Shown here: positions 1 to 11,400 of the stretch, piece after piece
Layout of the letters: each line of letters begins with the position of its first letter
Position numbering within the stretch: position 1 is the first letter of the stretch
Source of the DNA: Diphasiastrum complanatum
Taxonomy: Eukaryota; Streptophyta; Lycopodiopsida; Lycopodiales; Lycopodiaceae
NCBI GenBank assembly: GCA_029204225.1
Contig: CM055104.1
Coordinates: 47,812,451 to 47,876,450, forward strand
Length of the DNA: 64,000 bases
Reading direction: 5' to 3'
Made by a program: the position numbers and the translations under genes
The notes under the pieces: model-generated
What the model was told of the DNA's origin: nothing
What the model saw: only the letters and a program-made list of their open reading frames with translations
Database searches by the model: none

Positions 1-1190
1 GACAACATTAGAAAGTTATGTTTTTGGTACAATTATGGCAAGTGGTTTGGAGTGTCATTCTGGTTGTCGACAGACATTAAAAAGTAACCAGTATTACTTA
101 TGTTTGGGATGGGTAATGTTAATAAATTTTAGAACAACAATCTGGCCTCTATCGAATCGAATGAAGCGCATTCTGCAGATGAGATGTTATCAGAGTAGTA
201 CAGCAGTACTACACTCTAGCTGATTAAGGCGTCAACAGAGAATCGAGAGTTGTTTGATGTATTTGTGACTGTGAAGACAATTAATTAATTGCGTTCGTGA
301 ACTATTCGTTTCTAAACAGAATTCCTCAACAACTAAAGCCCAACTTAATGGTTAAAGAGCACGAAGAGAATTAGAATACGTTCGAAACTTATGTCAATGC
401 CAATCAGGAAAACAGATCAAAGACTGAATTATTCAGATAGGGACTGTCATCTCATATGTATACATATAGCTTTCTTCAATGATCGTGCTAGACTATACCA
501 AAGATAGTCGTTATTCGAGTGCCAAAAAAAAAGGTATTTGCGACAGACGAATAAGATGGTTTAAAGACAATTCTTTAGAGCATGCTTTACGGAAACACAA
601 CAAACGACTGTAATGCACTAGAGCGTCTATCTGATCAGAGAGTAATTCATGAAATGCGTTAGAGATTGTTAGCAGACTCAAGATTACTCACACTCAACAG
701 TGCGGAGAACAGAGATAAGAGATGATAACTCACAGAACTCTATTCACTTCTTCAATCTCTTACATAAACATAAACCCTTCTCTCTTGATGATCGAGACTG
801 AAGTGTGAGATCAATATATGTTCTATGGGGCGAACAAACACACCTCTAAAACAACAAGTGTGTTGCTCCCGCGAAAGGGTCTAGTTAACAATTAGACTAA
901 AAATACGTTCAACTATAGCTATGAGTTAAAGTTACTCTAGTCTTTTCGTATCTAGTCGTTTTGTATGGACGACCTAGTAAAGGTTGTCCAAGACAATGTC
1001 TTTTCCTTTTAAAGGTCTTGCCCTTAATTACAAGGCAAGTACTTAGGAGATATATTCCCGAAAATTGACTTAGGCCTCTTCATGATTTTATACTTAATCG
1101 GCTCATATCTTCATTTTCGAGTATATCATGCCATATTTATGTTGATATTTAATATTCAACATTTTCGTAGCATCACATATCCCCTTCCTC
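1..1190. other. No gene recognised
   Basis: No convincing coding region, RNA gene or LTR end could be recognised. The stretch is AT-rich with many stops in all frames. It lies downstream, in the minus sense, of the decayed coding sequence at 1206-4091, so it may hold that unit's 3' untranslated part or a degraded terminal repeat. I found no paired copy elsewhere in the window. Confidence 0.4.
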
Positions 1191-1205
1191 AAATGTGAAA
1201 CGTCC

Positions 1206-4091
1206 TCATAAACATATCATCTTCATTCGAGGAGTATTCGAGAAACATTCTTGTTCGTCAGATTTTCGTTGAGGCGAAAGATATTTCTTCGTGTATTTTG
1301 GATATTTCTTCATCTTAGAGAATATGTGTCTTGCTGTTTCTTTAATTGAATAGGTTGTTTTGAATTGATCTTTGAATTGTTGATGAAAACTGGAATCAAA
1401 CTTCAAAACATCTTTAAGCTTCAAAAATTCAGCATCCCATAGAAACATCACCACGACAAAGATACGAATGAATATTCATGAATGATTCAGTTCTTCATAT
1501 AACTTCTGAGCAAGCTCCAAGTTCTGTTGAGCTTCGATCAAGAGCAAGTCTTCTTTTGATTTTGTATAGCGGCCAACTAGTAAGTTGCCGAATTCTTCTA
1601 ACTTAACCGAGAGTATTGTTCCATCGAACATCTCCTGGATTAACTTGGTATCTTCGTCTGAATCGCTCTGTAGAGTGATTTCTTTACAGTAACGGGTTGA
1701 AAATCTGATAAAATTGCTTTTAACATAAAGATTCTGAACAAAAAATAATGTCTTCGCCGCAAAGGTACCAAACTGTCAAAATGTATATGTACAGAATTGC
1801 TTATAACAAAATGACTTTCTTCTATCTTGCAAATTATGGCGAATCTCTGCAAAATATTCTGCAAGGTTTCGCTCCCAATCCACATAAAGACTGAATAATT
1901 CCGGATAAGCCAATTTCGCTTATTATCTTCGTTCCGCAAAAATTGAAGTTCTTTGATACGAATATATTCGAGAGCATACATAGCCAAAGAGCCTATGTAT
2001 AACTCTGCCGATCCAAAAGGTACGACCTGGAATTTACCTTGGATTATGCCCCAGCAGAGACATCATTTCTGTTCGATAGAGAGCTAGGCCCATAACCAGA
2101 GAAAGTCGTCCTTCTCCTGCGGTCGCTTCTAGTCATCAAAGGCGATGCCTACTGAGCCTGGTAGCATCATGTAATCCACACGCCATTGCAACTCAATATT
2201 AAAAGCATGTGGACACCATTTCCAGAAGCGTTCAACAAATGCATGAAATCTGTCAGCACATACCTTTGACTGATTTCGCCGCATTCGCTTTGGCTGTGTT
2301 GATGTAGCTTCCAAATCCTGAGTTTGCAACTCAGCAGCCAGCTTCTGATCTTCCATTTGTTGCTTTTGATTCGACAGCTCCTGTTCGAGATAATCAATCT
2401 TTGCGACAGCCTCCAAGAATTCTGGATGGTCTGAGGCTCTGGTGTAGGCAGGCATAGCTTGGAGTTGCTGTGTAAGTTCATCAATTCACAACAAGGCTTG
2501 AAGATAGTCATTGTGTGCATCGGGCCTGCTGCAAGATGGGGTGGCATCACTGGAGAGCTCCTTTAGCTCTGCCAACTCTTCCTCGACAAGAGCCTTCGCA
2601 TCCTCGAGCGGTTGTAAGAACTCGACTCGAAAATTTTCGAGCATCTAGCCTTGGAGCTGGTTCAGCTTCGTGAGATCGACAGTGATTGACACTATAGTGG
2701 TGCTTAGGGACAGAGCAGCTTTTGTCTTTAGTCTTGTCATTCGCTCCTCCTGTAAATGTTTCTGAAGTGCAACATTATGTTGATTTGCAGCCAAAAGTTG
2801 CTGCTTCAAAGAATCGTTTTGAGTCTGAAAATTGTCAGACTTGGCTTGAATCGCCTTATTGGTCTGTTTCAAAGAATCAGCTTCCTTTATTAAAGTCTGA
2901 AGCTATGTTTCGATAGAACGATGTTGTTCAATCAGTTTCATGTTGTCTGATTCGAGCGAATCGATCTTCTCGACGGACTCCTTCAGAGATTCTATTGATT
3001 TTCTCTCTGAGGTGATAAGCTGCATCGTGAGTTGATGGTGGTACTTGTCAAACTCATATACTTCAGCTACTAAATTCTTGGCTTTCTCTGTCATGGATCA
3101 AAACCACTAGGGCTGGTCATCTGATTCTTCTTCATCTGCCACAAGTGCCCCATTGTCGCCTTCAGCAGCTATGCGTCCCTTGTCGGATGTATCGGACTGG
3201 GTTGCATCATCCTCAAAGGTGGATGCGCTCTGTTGCTTCTGAGATGTGGACGCAGATGTTGGATTTGAAGAATCAGCAGCGGCAACAGCTCCATCGGTTT
3301 CCATTGTCACAACTTCACTCTCCATAGCAGTGGTGGCTGCTACTTCGACTGCTGGTGCAGCATCGACTGGAACCGAAATAGGTATAGAAATAAGGCTGGA
3401 AAGATCAATTGGCTTGGGAGCCAACATCCTTCCCGTCAGCAGTATTTTCTCTGGCTCGATCAGAATTTGAAAATGAGCGCATAGATGAGAGACATGGGCT
3501 CTGACTCCAAAAAACTTTTGATGTTTGATCCATCGCAAAAAGGCTTTGTAAGTGATAACGTCGAAGCACACTGGATTACCCGCAAGTGCATCCAATATGT
3601 AACCAAAATTTTGTATTGATATTGTCACATCCGCATCCGTCAAAAATATGGCTTGGTTTGCGTATTTACAAAACAGTTTGAATGTGACATCTCTGATCAT
3701 AAAAATTTTGTACCCCTTCGTGGGTACAAAGCAATTGCTTAAGAAATGGACAGCTTCATCCATTGAATCTTTATTTGTCGCAACCAGCTTCTCATCCAAT
3801 GGTAGTCCGAGGGCTGTGCAAAACAAACCTTCAGAGATAGTGAAGAATTTGTCTCTTACATGAACTTTGAATTCCTCCTCCGAAATGGAATGGATAGAGT
3901 TCACAAACTCTAACTGACTTCGGAGAGGATATGGAAGGGTCCACTTTCAAATTACCCAACCTACATCGATCCAAAAAGGATTGAATGGATGCTAGGCGGA
4001 TTCCTGCGCGTGCTTTCCATATGATGTTAGAGCTCGAACCTGATCCGGAAGCCGTTGTTCGAACGTTTAACGATAGCTTCGTAGATCGCAA
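1206..4091 (-). pseudogene. Large decayed coding sequence of unknown family with coiled coils
   Basis: I do not recognise this family. One minus-strand frame stays protein-like from 3904 to about 1900, broken only by scattered stops (near 3107, 3096, 2903, 2645, 2478, 2129 and two more before 2040). Frameshifts then carry the reading into two further segments down to 1206, and the head joins a different frame at about 3905-4091. In order it has a Ser-rich head, a compact domain of about 165 residues, an acidic Ala/Ser/Thr-rich linker, several hundred residues of Gln/Lys/Glu-rich coiled coil (2129-3094), and a tail with KELQFLRNEDNKRNWLI and an acidic QSDSDEDTKLIQ stretch. No reverse transcriptase, integrase, protease or transposase motif was seen. 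Several stops fit single C-to-T or G-to-A changes. It may be a gag-like ORF of a poorly known retroelement or a dead host gene. Confidence 0.55.
3107..3904 (-). CDS. Best-preserved uninterrupted segment of the unknown coding sequence
   Basis: This stretch of about 265 codons has no stop. It begins at a non-ATG codon, so it is an internal segment and not a full gene. Residues 1-165 look globular, with mixed hydrophobic and charged residues and phrases such as FFTISEGLFCTALGLPLDEK and YKAFLRWIKHQKFFGVRAH. Residues 166-265 form a low-complexity Ala/Ser/Thr/Asp linker ending in an acidic EEESDDQP. Two stops follow at once, and an ATG at 3094 could restart the coiled-coil part. Possible functions include a capsid-like or DNA-binding domain, but nothing in the sequence proves either. 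Confidence 0.5.
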   Translation of the reverse strand: MNSIHSISEEEFKVHVRDKFFTISEGLFCTALGLPLDEKLVATNKDSMDEAVHFLSNCFVPTKGYKIFMIRDVTFKLFCKYANQAIFLTDADVTISIQNFGYILDALAGNPVCFDVITYKAFLRWIKHQKFFGVRAHVSHLCAHFQILIEPEKILLTGRMLAPKPIDLSSLISIPISVPVDAAPAVEVAATTAMESEVVTMETDGAVAAADSSNPTSASTSQKQQSASTFEDDATQSDTSDKGRIAAEGDNGALVADEEESDDQP

Positions 4092-4324
4092 TAGTTCGCA
4101 AAAGATGCTTTAATCGCAAAGAGAATGAGCGCAGGAAAGCATAAACTCGCAGGTAGAGAGTGTAAAGAAGTAAAATGGAAAATAACTCTAATAAGCAGTA
4201 GCGGTGTGGAAGGGATGATGATGTGACATGGTGACTTGGTGCATAGCTCAGTGTTTGAAACTATAATTTGCCAGATCGATCTTTAATGACGGAACGTAAA
4301 ATATTTACCGGCCATTTTGAAGGC

Positions 4325-4505
4325 TGCAAAATTTTCTCTAGCCTCATTTAGGGCGGGCTGGGACCCAATTCTAGGTGGATCGGCACTTTTGGCTCAGTCT
4401 AACAAAACTTGACCACAAAATATTTTTGACGATTTTTTCGAAAGTTAGTTTCTTACTTTTAAACTGTGTCTAGCCACTTTAGGGTGGGCTGGGACCCAAT
4501 TTTAA
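4325..4505. repeat. Short direct repeat pair
   Basis: Two related blocks of roughly 40 bp, near 4330-4372 and 4465-4505, both contain the core GGGCTGGGACCCAATT preceded by a CTCTAGCC or GTCTAGCC stretch. They are about 135 bp apart in non-coding DNA. GCCGGTTTT-type words also occur around them. The origin is unknown; it may be a diverged tandem repeat. Confidence 0.6.
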
Positions 4506-5471
4506 GGCAAATTTGTGCCAATTTTTCTCTAATAACCGGGTTTTACATGCCGGTTTTTTCAATTATTGCAAACTTAAACTCCAATATTAGCCCGATTTTT
4601 CATGCGGAAATATCGGCAAACATTGGCAACTACCACTGGGTAGTATGGTCCCCATACGACGGACCCAGAGTCTCTAGTTTCGCAGACCAGCTCTTGGTGG
4701 TGGATCAAGTTAGTGGGCTCAGCACCCTTGCTAGGTGATGCTAACCACAGTGAGTTGGTAGGATGTCTTCAACAGCTTCCTATCCAAAGGCCATCGATTT
4801 AGCCCTTAGGATCCATCTGCAACCGGATTGTATTTAACCACAGCATCTTTGAACAATTTGGGGTCTTCATACCTGCAAAAACCCACCTGTGACCTAAATG
4901 GCAAATGCTCCCAATTCTATCAAATGTAAGGCAATGCCCACTTTCGGACCCATGCATGGAGGGATATGCAAATGCAAATCTCAAGATTGGAGATGGGATG
5001 ATATGGATGCAAGTCATCAGTATTGTGTCTAGTACCATGTCATTGATGTGTGTGTGAATGCATACGCAATGAGGCTTTAGTGTCCCAACTCTGAAACTGG
5101 TCCACACTGGTGATGATCAATTTTTTTTTTGTTTAGACATTCAACTTATACTCTCTAAGAACAAATTCAACAGGGAATAGCCATCTAGTCTCCTCTCTGT
5201 ACTGACTCTTCTCTCAAGCCCTATGCTCTGACAGAAGTCCATGTAGGACAACTTACTGTCCTAAGATCCAATACACAAGATGGTAGGAAGTACTGGTTTT
5301 CCGCTAGTCTATGGAATCAATTAGAAAGATCGTCCTCACCTCTTATGGATGTGCGAGGCGTCACTCATCCTCACAACTTGGTTCAAGATCTGATACATAC
5401 AGTTGAAGTCTTTTTCTTTTTTCTCTTACTTTTCTCTCAGTTTTTCTTTCTCTTTCTTTTTCTGTTTTTTT

Positions 5472-5473
<2 letters not shown>
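4506..5473. other. No gene recognised
   Basis: Non-coding DNA by eye. Reading frames here are short and lack family motifs. A pyrimidine-rich tract (about 5405-5473) leads into the TA array that follows. Confidence 0.4.

Positions 5474-5537
<64 letters not shown>
5474..5537. repeat. (TA)n microsatellite
   Basis: An uninterrupted TA dinucleotide run of about 32 units follows a T/C-rich tract. Apparent Tyr-Ile reading frames across it are artefacts of the repeat. Confidence 0.97.
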
Positions 5538-5538
<1 letters not shown>

Positions 5539-5898
5539 CTTCTGTGCCCTACCCATTGGACGATGGAGTCACTCCCCATCCCACTGCACTGTTTTTGTTC
5601 CCACTTTTTCCTTTCTCAACCCCTCCTCAACTATGCATCTATACAGTCATTTATGCCCATAGAAGTTAGCAAATGTCCAAATGTAGCTCAGAGTTTTTAT
5701 AGAGATGCAATAAAGATGTATGATTAGAAAACTGAGACTTGCAACAGTTCAGCATATATGTACAAGGTTACTAGGGCTACTTTTTGATTCTCTGAGTGTT
5801 CCCAGTATTCGTGATGCTTCTAGGTCGTTCACTCCGATACCTGAAAAGGTGAACTAAGAAAAGGTGTTACATACTGTACAAGTGACTTTGGCTTCTCT

Positions 5899-6600
5899 TT
5901 AACTACAGTAAGCTTTTATCTTGTTTATGTTGGTTCGGTGCTTAAAATTTTCACCGTTCAACTCGGCTAGCTTAATCGTGTTATTTTCATACAGTTTCAC
6001 TATTACATATGGACCGTTCCAGCGTGGCCCCGACTTTTGAGGCATCAACTCGTGTCTAGCATCGTAGAACAACACTAATTGCCCCTGCTTGAACTGGTAA
6101 TCGCGCATGTTCCTATCATGAATCTCCTTCATGCATCTTTTGTGGGTTTCTTGGTGATTTAGGATAGCTATTTGATGCTCATCCAGGTCTTGTAAACCAG
6201 TCGGTGCTATATTGATTCTTTCTCTCCTAGGTCGTGCTTCATGGCAAACCGCAAGGATGGGAGCTCTATTTCTATTGGCAGTACACATTCTTGGCCATAC
6301 ACTAAAAAAAAGGGCATGTGGTTGGTACTGGTCTTATAGGTGGCATTATATGCCCATAATGCCAAATTTAGTTTTTTGTCCCAATCCCTCTGTCGGTCTG
6401 ATACGGTTTTCCTTAGGATTCCTACCAGTTGTTTGTTCATGCTTTCAGCCTGACCGTTGGCTTGCGGGTAGTAGGGTGTGCTTTTCCAGTGCTTGATCAT
6501 CAACTGATCGGTCAAAGCCTTGATAGTTTTGTTTAGGAAATGGGTACCCCTATCAGAGATGAGTTCTTTGGGTGTACCGAACCGGCCTATCACCTGTTCT
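5899..6600 (-). pseudogene. Ty3/gypsy integrase fragment (core plus C-terminal domain)
   Basis: The upstream part (6593-6207) reads as a gypsy integrase core. It has FGTPKELISDRGTHF, holding the second catalytic Asp, and YYPQANGQAESMNK, holding the catalytic Glu, followed by the W..KLNLALWAYN segment typical of plant gypsy elements. A frameshift near 6210-6290 leads to the C-terminal part, including FKQGQLVLFYDAR and SGPRWNGPYVIVKL, the usual GPY/F-like module. The N-terminal HHCC zinc domain, the first catalytic Asp, reverse transcriptase and LTRs are missing. A stop follows at 5899. It is a truncated remnant of an integrase that would insert element cDNA. Confidence 0.88.
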
Positions 6601-6699
6601 AGTGATCTAACAAATCCGCATCTACTTTCCCTATTGTAGGTGGCTCCAATGTTCTAGTCGTGGGTGGTCTCATCAATCGTTTGACCGTGCGTTTAATAG

Positions 6700-7035
6700 T
6701 GAGTGACAACTATACTAGTTGCCAGAGTCCTATTTCCAATTTTAGATTCTCTAGGGCTTGACCTAGGTCAATATTCCCTCTCTTCAAGTTTAGGTCTATA
6801 TCCTTCCTAAACCTGCGCGTTCGGGTCATGGTTCTCTTAGTTTCTAGGCCGGTTTTTCCTTTTCTCGGTCCTAGGAATCTGGGATGTTTACGCCCTTCCA
6901 AGACGCTAACCTCACCTTGCCCGTTGGGCAGTGGATCCTCGTAGATGGGTGTAGGTTTGAATATTGGCTTCTCAATGACCACTGGGTTATCTACCTCCGG
7001 TGGTGGTTTTGGTGTAGGCTTGGGTATTCTGGGAG
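6700..7035 (-). pseudogene. Proline-rich gypsy-like fragment
   Basis: This minus-strand open stretch of about 110 codons starts in a Pro/Lys-rich region (PPRIPKPTPKPPPEV) and continues with VLEGRKHPRFLGPRKGKTG. It sits between the gypsy integrase fragment and the truncated end of copia F. It does not match the part expected just upstream of an integrase core, so the gypsy pieces here are probably rearranged. The family is uncertain. Confidence 0.35.
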
Positions 7036-7039
7036 GTAG

Positions 7040-8075
7040 TCCTCGAACAATTTTTGTTCGTCAGCACTGTTCCTGCGAGCATTGGAGTATTCGCTCCTTT
7101 GCAATTCAGCATCCCAAAATCCTCCAATATTTTATGGGTGTATTTGGACTGATGAAGGTACAGCTTACCTCCCTCATAGTCCCTTTCAATTTGCAAGCCA
7201 AGGTAACACCTGGCTTCTCCCAGATCCATGATCTCGAAATGTTTCGAGATGTCTTTTTTCACTTCAGCAATCAGCCTCTCACTCTTGCAGAGTATCAGAG
7301 TGTCATCCACATACACAACCACAATGATAATCTTCCCATTTGTAATCCTCACATACACATTGGAATCAGCCATTAGTGGCTTGAATCCCAAGGATTTCAG
7401 GGCTTGATCTTTCTTTTCGTACCACTGTCGAGTTGACTGCTTTAGACCATAGATATTCCTATGCATTCTGCATGCATAATTAGGAAGTAAATTTGAGACA
7501 TAGCCTGGGGGTTGATCCATGTAGACCTCTTCGTCTAACTCATCATGCAAGAAGGCTATCTTCTCGTCGACAATGTGGATCCTGAGGTCATAAGTAGCTG
7601 CATATGCAAATAACAAATGTAGGGACAAATGCTTTATGACAGGAGAGAAGGTTTCAGAATAATCAATACCATATCTCTAAGAGAATCCCTTCACTACCAG
7701 TCTTGCTTTATATTTTGAGACATCCCCATCTGGTCCATACTTGAGCTTGTGAACCCATTTGCATTTCACAGCCTTACGCTTATCTGGTAATGGCTCCAAC
7801 GTCCATACCTGGATCTTCCTCATGGATTTCATCTCTTCGTTCATGGCTTGGATCCATTTGTTACCATATCTGAGTAGTCATACCATATCTCTGAGAAAAT
7901 TCCTTCTCTACCAGTCTTGCCTTGTATTTCATGATGTTCCCATCTGGTCCATATTTGAGCTTGAAAATCCATTTGCATTTGACAGTCTTGCGCCTATGTG
8001 GCAATGGCTCCAATGTCCATACCTGGTACTTCCTCATGGACTCCATCTCTTCATTCATGGCTTGGATCCATTTGT
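7040..8075 (-). pseudogene. Copia F reverse transcriptase with duplicated N-terminal segment
   Basis: The downstream part (7628-7040) carries DEEVYMDQPPGYV, the IYGLKQSTRQWY motif and the catalytic box VVVYVDDTLILC, then LGEARCYLGLQIERD and KYTHKILEDFGML, as in copia reverse transcriptase. The N-terminal segment, with EEMESMRKYQVWTLEPLP and CKWIFKLKYGPDGN, is present twice in tandem (about 8073-7889 and 7863-7669). Such an enzyme copies element RNA into cDNA in the virus-like particle. This copy cannot be functional because of the duplication, frameshifts and the missing RNase H. Confidence 0.88.
7669..8073 (-). repeat. Tandem duplication of about 214 bp inside the RT coding region
   Basis: The word GCTTGGATCCATTT appears at 7846 and 8060, 214 bp apart, and the sequence before each copy is alignable for about 190 bp with scattered differences. 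Both units encode the start of the reverse transcriptase. The divergence suggests either an old duplication or a join between two related elements. Confidence 0.85.
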
Positions 8076-8599
8076 CCTTGTCTAGACTGTCAATCGTCTC
8101 CTTGAAAGTCTATGGTTCACCACTGAATTTGTAGATCTCTTCTAATATGGAAGCTGAGCTGCCTGGCACATATCTTGTTGGCGCTCTTCATGGTCTTGTC
8201 GACCTTCTAGGAGATCCTCCTGGGACAGTAATGCCTTTGTCTTTGTCTGCTCTGCTCGGTCTAGAACCATCTTGGTTTACAAGAACTGTAGCAGTAGGCT
8301 ACCTCTTGAATCTTCCTTCTTCTGATTTGTCACTCGAATGGGAGGCGACTCAAAAATCTTCATTTTCGTATTCGTCCTCTGCTCCCTCTTTCACTAGCGG
8401 CAGGTCATAGTACTGTTTCTCCAGAACTTCATAGCTGACAGGATCATTGTTGGCCATCGTTCTGCTCTCATCAAACCTGACATCTCTGACTGTCTTCACA
8501 GTGTTCGTGTCTGGCATCTAGACTCTGTAGTATGACGAATTGTTGTCATATCCTACAGGAAATCCATGTTCAGCTTTCTTATCAAGCTTCTTTCGAAGC

Positions 8600-9510
8600 T
8601 TATCAGAATATGTGCATAAGCTGCACAGCCAGAGATTTTGATTGAGACAAGTTGGGCTTTCTTCCCCACCATAATTTGTGTGGTGTTGTGTGAGGGAGAT
8701 CAGACTTCCCTGTCTTGTTCTGGATGTACGCAGCTGTAGCTACTGCTTCAGCCCACAGTACTCTTGGAGCTTTTGAGTAGGCCATCATGCACCTGGCAAC
8801 TTCCATCAGGTCCTATTCTTCCTATCTGCAACACCGTTGTGCTGCGGTGTGTAAGCTGCAGTCCTTCTGTAAATGATGCCACAGTCATTGTAGAAGTCAG
8901 TGAAGCGATTCGAGATGTATTCGCCACCTCGATCTATCCTTATCTGCTTCACTTTGTTGCCGGTGCATCTCTCTGCCCAATTCACATACTCTGTGAATTT
9001 ATCAAGTGCTTCTGATCTATTCTGAATAAAATACACTGTCAAATTTACTATAATAATCAATGAAGATTATGTAATATTTCGAGCCTCCTACTGAGATCAC
9101 ATTGAAAGACCCACATATGTCAGAATGCACTAACTCCAAAATCTTAGTCATTCTGTAGGAGTCTTTAACAAATGGAGTGCGAGACATCTTATCCTTCAGA
9201 CATGCATCCCAGGTAGTCGAATTGTTTACATTCGAGATGCTGACCCCTGTTATTGCTCCATGATGGCTTGCTTGGTAAAGTGCCATCGAATTCATGTGGC
9301 ATAGTCTCCTGTGCCATAGAATGTCTGGCAAATCATCATAAGTCTGATGCACCTGATTTGCAGGCAGGCGTACCTTCAAGTGATATAGATTACCTTTTCT
9401 TTTGTCTTGATTAATCAGGATACTGGTACTGGCATCAATAACATTGCATGCTTCGTCAGAAAACGTCACACGCATCTCTGCATCAGCTATCCTTTCCACA
9501 GAAAGCAAGT
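8600..9510 (-). pseudogene. Copia F pre-integrase and integrase region
   Basis: Reading from 9508 downward shows the pre-integrase zinc motif region (LWHRRLCHMNSMALYQAS), then ELVHSDICGSF with the first catalytic Asp, IRIDRGGEYIS with the second, and AYTPQHNGVADRKNRT where Glu is expected. The last motif has Asp in place of the catalytic Glu (usual form AERKN). The next frame (8806-8603) continues with MEVARCMMAYSKAPRVLWAEA. At least three frames are used, so the protein is broken. The enzyme would have joined element cDNA to host DNA. Confidence 0.88.
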
Positions 9511-9639
9511 TCTACTGCAGTGTAGGCACGAACAGAATGTCTTCGAGTTGTCTGTCTCTGCCATTTGTGTTGAGCCACAGTGAACCAATACCGTTCACTT
9601 GATGTTTGGATCCATCTCCAAAAACAATGAATCTTGATG

Positions 9640-9900
9640 GATCTGCACGTCATAAATCAGACATAATTTGTCTTGATGTCACGAAGTGTGAGGTAGATCC
9701 TGAGTCTAGGATCACCTCTTGTGTGTCAAGCATTGATGCTGCACACACATTTGCACAAATGTAGGCGGTCGAACAATTTCTGTTCGATCTCTTTTCACCC
9801 ATTTTTGAGATCTCAGGCTCCTCGACATAGGACAAATTGTTATTGTTCTCCTGTCTGTTCTGTGCTGATTTGTTCCTTGGGTTCATGCGACAATCCATGG
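9640..9900 (-). pseudogene. Copia F protease start
   Basis: The segment contains EVILDSGSTSHFVTSRQ, the copia aspartic protease active site (Asp-Ser-Gly) with typical flanks. It follows the second gag zinc knuckle directly and precedes the GALWLNT / LYVPTL region. The protease would process the Gag-Pol polyprotein. Frames change repeatedly on both sides. Confidence 0.85.
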
Positions 9901-10726
9901 CTGCATGACCCTTCTTGTGGCAGTGGATACATTCAATTTTCAGATTGAGCCATCACGTATCAATTGTGTGCTCTGTTGTTTCGACCTCCCTTTGTTCTTC
10001 CACTTGCCTTTGCTGGTCTCCTCTGCTTGCTGATCACGATCCTGCCTTTGATTCAACTCCCTCTTAGGTTTGAATTGTTTCTTTGTCTTTTCTTTGTTGT
10101 CGTAGAGGGCTTGGTCAGAACCATCCTTGTGATCAAGGTGCTCTCTTGCCTCGACTTCCTCTCAAATCTCGACAATTGCCTTTTCGAGGGTCATTGTAGG
10201 ATCTTTTGCAAGCAGGCTTCTGGTTGTCTGGAAAGATCTGGATAAGGCTCTCAACATGTAAGTGAGCTGCTTCTCCACTCACACTGTATTTTCTGCTCCA
10301 TAATTGTGTAGTGATAGGAATAAATCCTTCATCTTCCTTACAAAAGAAGTGAGGTCTTTCCCATCCCACTGTAGATTTGTCAACTGATCTTCCAACATCA
10401 TTATTTGACTTTCTGATTTCGTTTGACATCTCGTGAGTAGTGTATCCCACATCTCCTTTGCCTTGGAGAGTGTAGTCAGGTCAAGTGTGAGACTATCCTC
10501 GATGGATGATGATAGCAAGGCTACTTACTGCCTTGTCATTTTTCTCCCTCCACTCGCGTAGCTCTTTGCCTAATGTTGTAGGCATTTCCTCTGTGCCATC
10601 CACCCAGGGGGATAGACCTTCACCCTTTAGTATCAGCGATGTCTTAACTATCCATGCTAGAAAGTTAGATCCTGGAGAATCCAGAACTGTACAGATCTTG
10701 GATTGTGTGCTGTTGATAGAAGCCAT
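9890..10726 (-). pseudogene. Copia F gag
   Basis: The likely ATG is at 10726 (MASINSTQ). It is followed by SNFLAWIVKTSLILKGEGL and GKELREWREKNDKAV, then the gag core with LEDQLTNLQWDGKDLTSFV. Two frameshifts occur before the end. Near 9940-9885 a zinc knuckle CIHCHKKGHAAMDC is clear, and decayed remnants of another knuckle may lie just upstream. Gag forms the particle shell and binds element RNA. Confidence 0.85.
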
Positions 10727-10828
10727 TGCTTCTAACTTTGTGTTCACTTGTTGATGGTTGATTGTTTGAATGTTTTAGCCCCTTGGATCTGATAGCTTTT
10801 TGGGTATGTCAAACTTTGACAAAGGTAG

Positions 10829-10840
10829 GCTCTGATACCA
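10829..10840 (-). promoter_or_regulatory. Copia F primer binding site (initiator-Met tRNA)
   Basis: On the minus strand the sequence reads TGGTATCAGAGC, the standard plant copia site that pairs with the 3' end of initiator-Met tRNA. It lies directly after the LTR end. Confidence 0.93.
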
Positions 10841-10841
10841 C

Positions 10842-11400
10842 TGATGCATAAATATGCAAAAAAATACACTTAGAAAAATGCAAAATTCTAGCCAAAACTC
10901 TGGTGTCAAATAATGCACTCTGATTGGATTACAAAAAAACTGAGTATAATGCTTGAAGTCGGACGCAAAACAGTAGGCGCTCAAAAACCACTTCAGCTGA
11001 AATAGTTGATGATCAAAAACTAGAATACAGCTGATTCTAAACTTACTTAACCACTGATCCTCGTTACATAATCATGCCTGAATCATTGTTACAAAAGATG
11101 TCTGTCAGGGCGTTGACTCCATTATTGATAATTGGAAGTCAGTTGACCAGTGCATTGAAATCCTAAGTTAATCTACTTACAGTCCCACAGAAAGTAGCTG
11201 TTATTTTAACAGTATGTGGGTCGGATTTTCTAATTAACAGTATCGAAAAATATACAAAGGTCCAGAATTTATACAAAGGGTCGGAATTTATACACTAGGT
11301 TGGATCTATACAAAGGGTCGGATTTATTAGACCCCCAATCCGATCCGAACCGATTTGATCCGATCCAGGGTCAAAAAATCACTCTTTGACAAGAATGACA
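10842..11400 (-). repeat. Copia F 5' LTR (far end approximate)
   Basis: The LTR end next to the primer site is clear (plus strand starts TGATGCATAAATATGC at 10842). The far end is a guess at the CA near 11400, because no second LTR is present to align. Inside it, around 11247-11326, words of the form TATACAAAGGGTCGGATTT recur about four times at roughly 20-25 bp spacing. Confidence 0.6.

Larger units (their letters stand above)
7040..11400 (-). mobile_element. Ty1/copia element F, truncated at its 3' end
   Basis: On the minus strand the order is 5' LTR (about 11400-10842), primer site (10840-10829), gag (10726-9890), protease, integrase, then reverse transcriptase, as in copia. The reading breaks off near 7040, just after the region following YVDD, at a junction with gypsy-like DNA. 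Most of RNase H and the 3' LTR are therefore missing. Frames are broken many times. It belongs to the same lineage as elements C and D, which share the motifs after the protease (DGTEE-type gag start, LYVPTLQKDLLSV, GNLYHLKV). Confidence 0.88.

Noticed and set aside
3145-3470. Plus-strand frames over the unknown coding sequence
   Set aside because: They are antisense shadows of the Ala/Ser/Thr-rich linker, which is the better coding strand.
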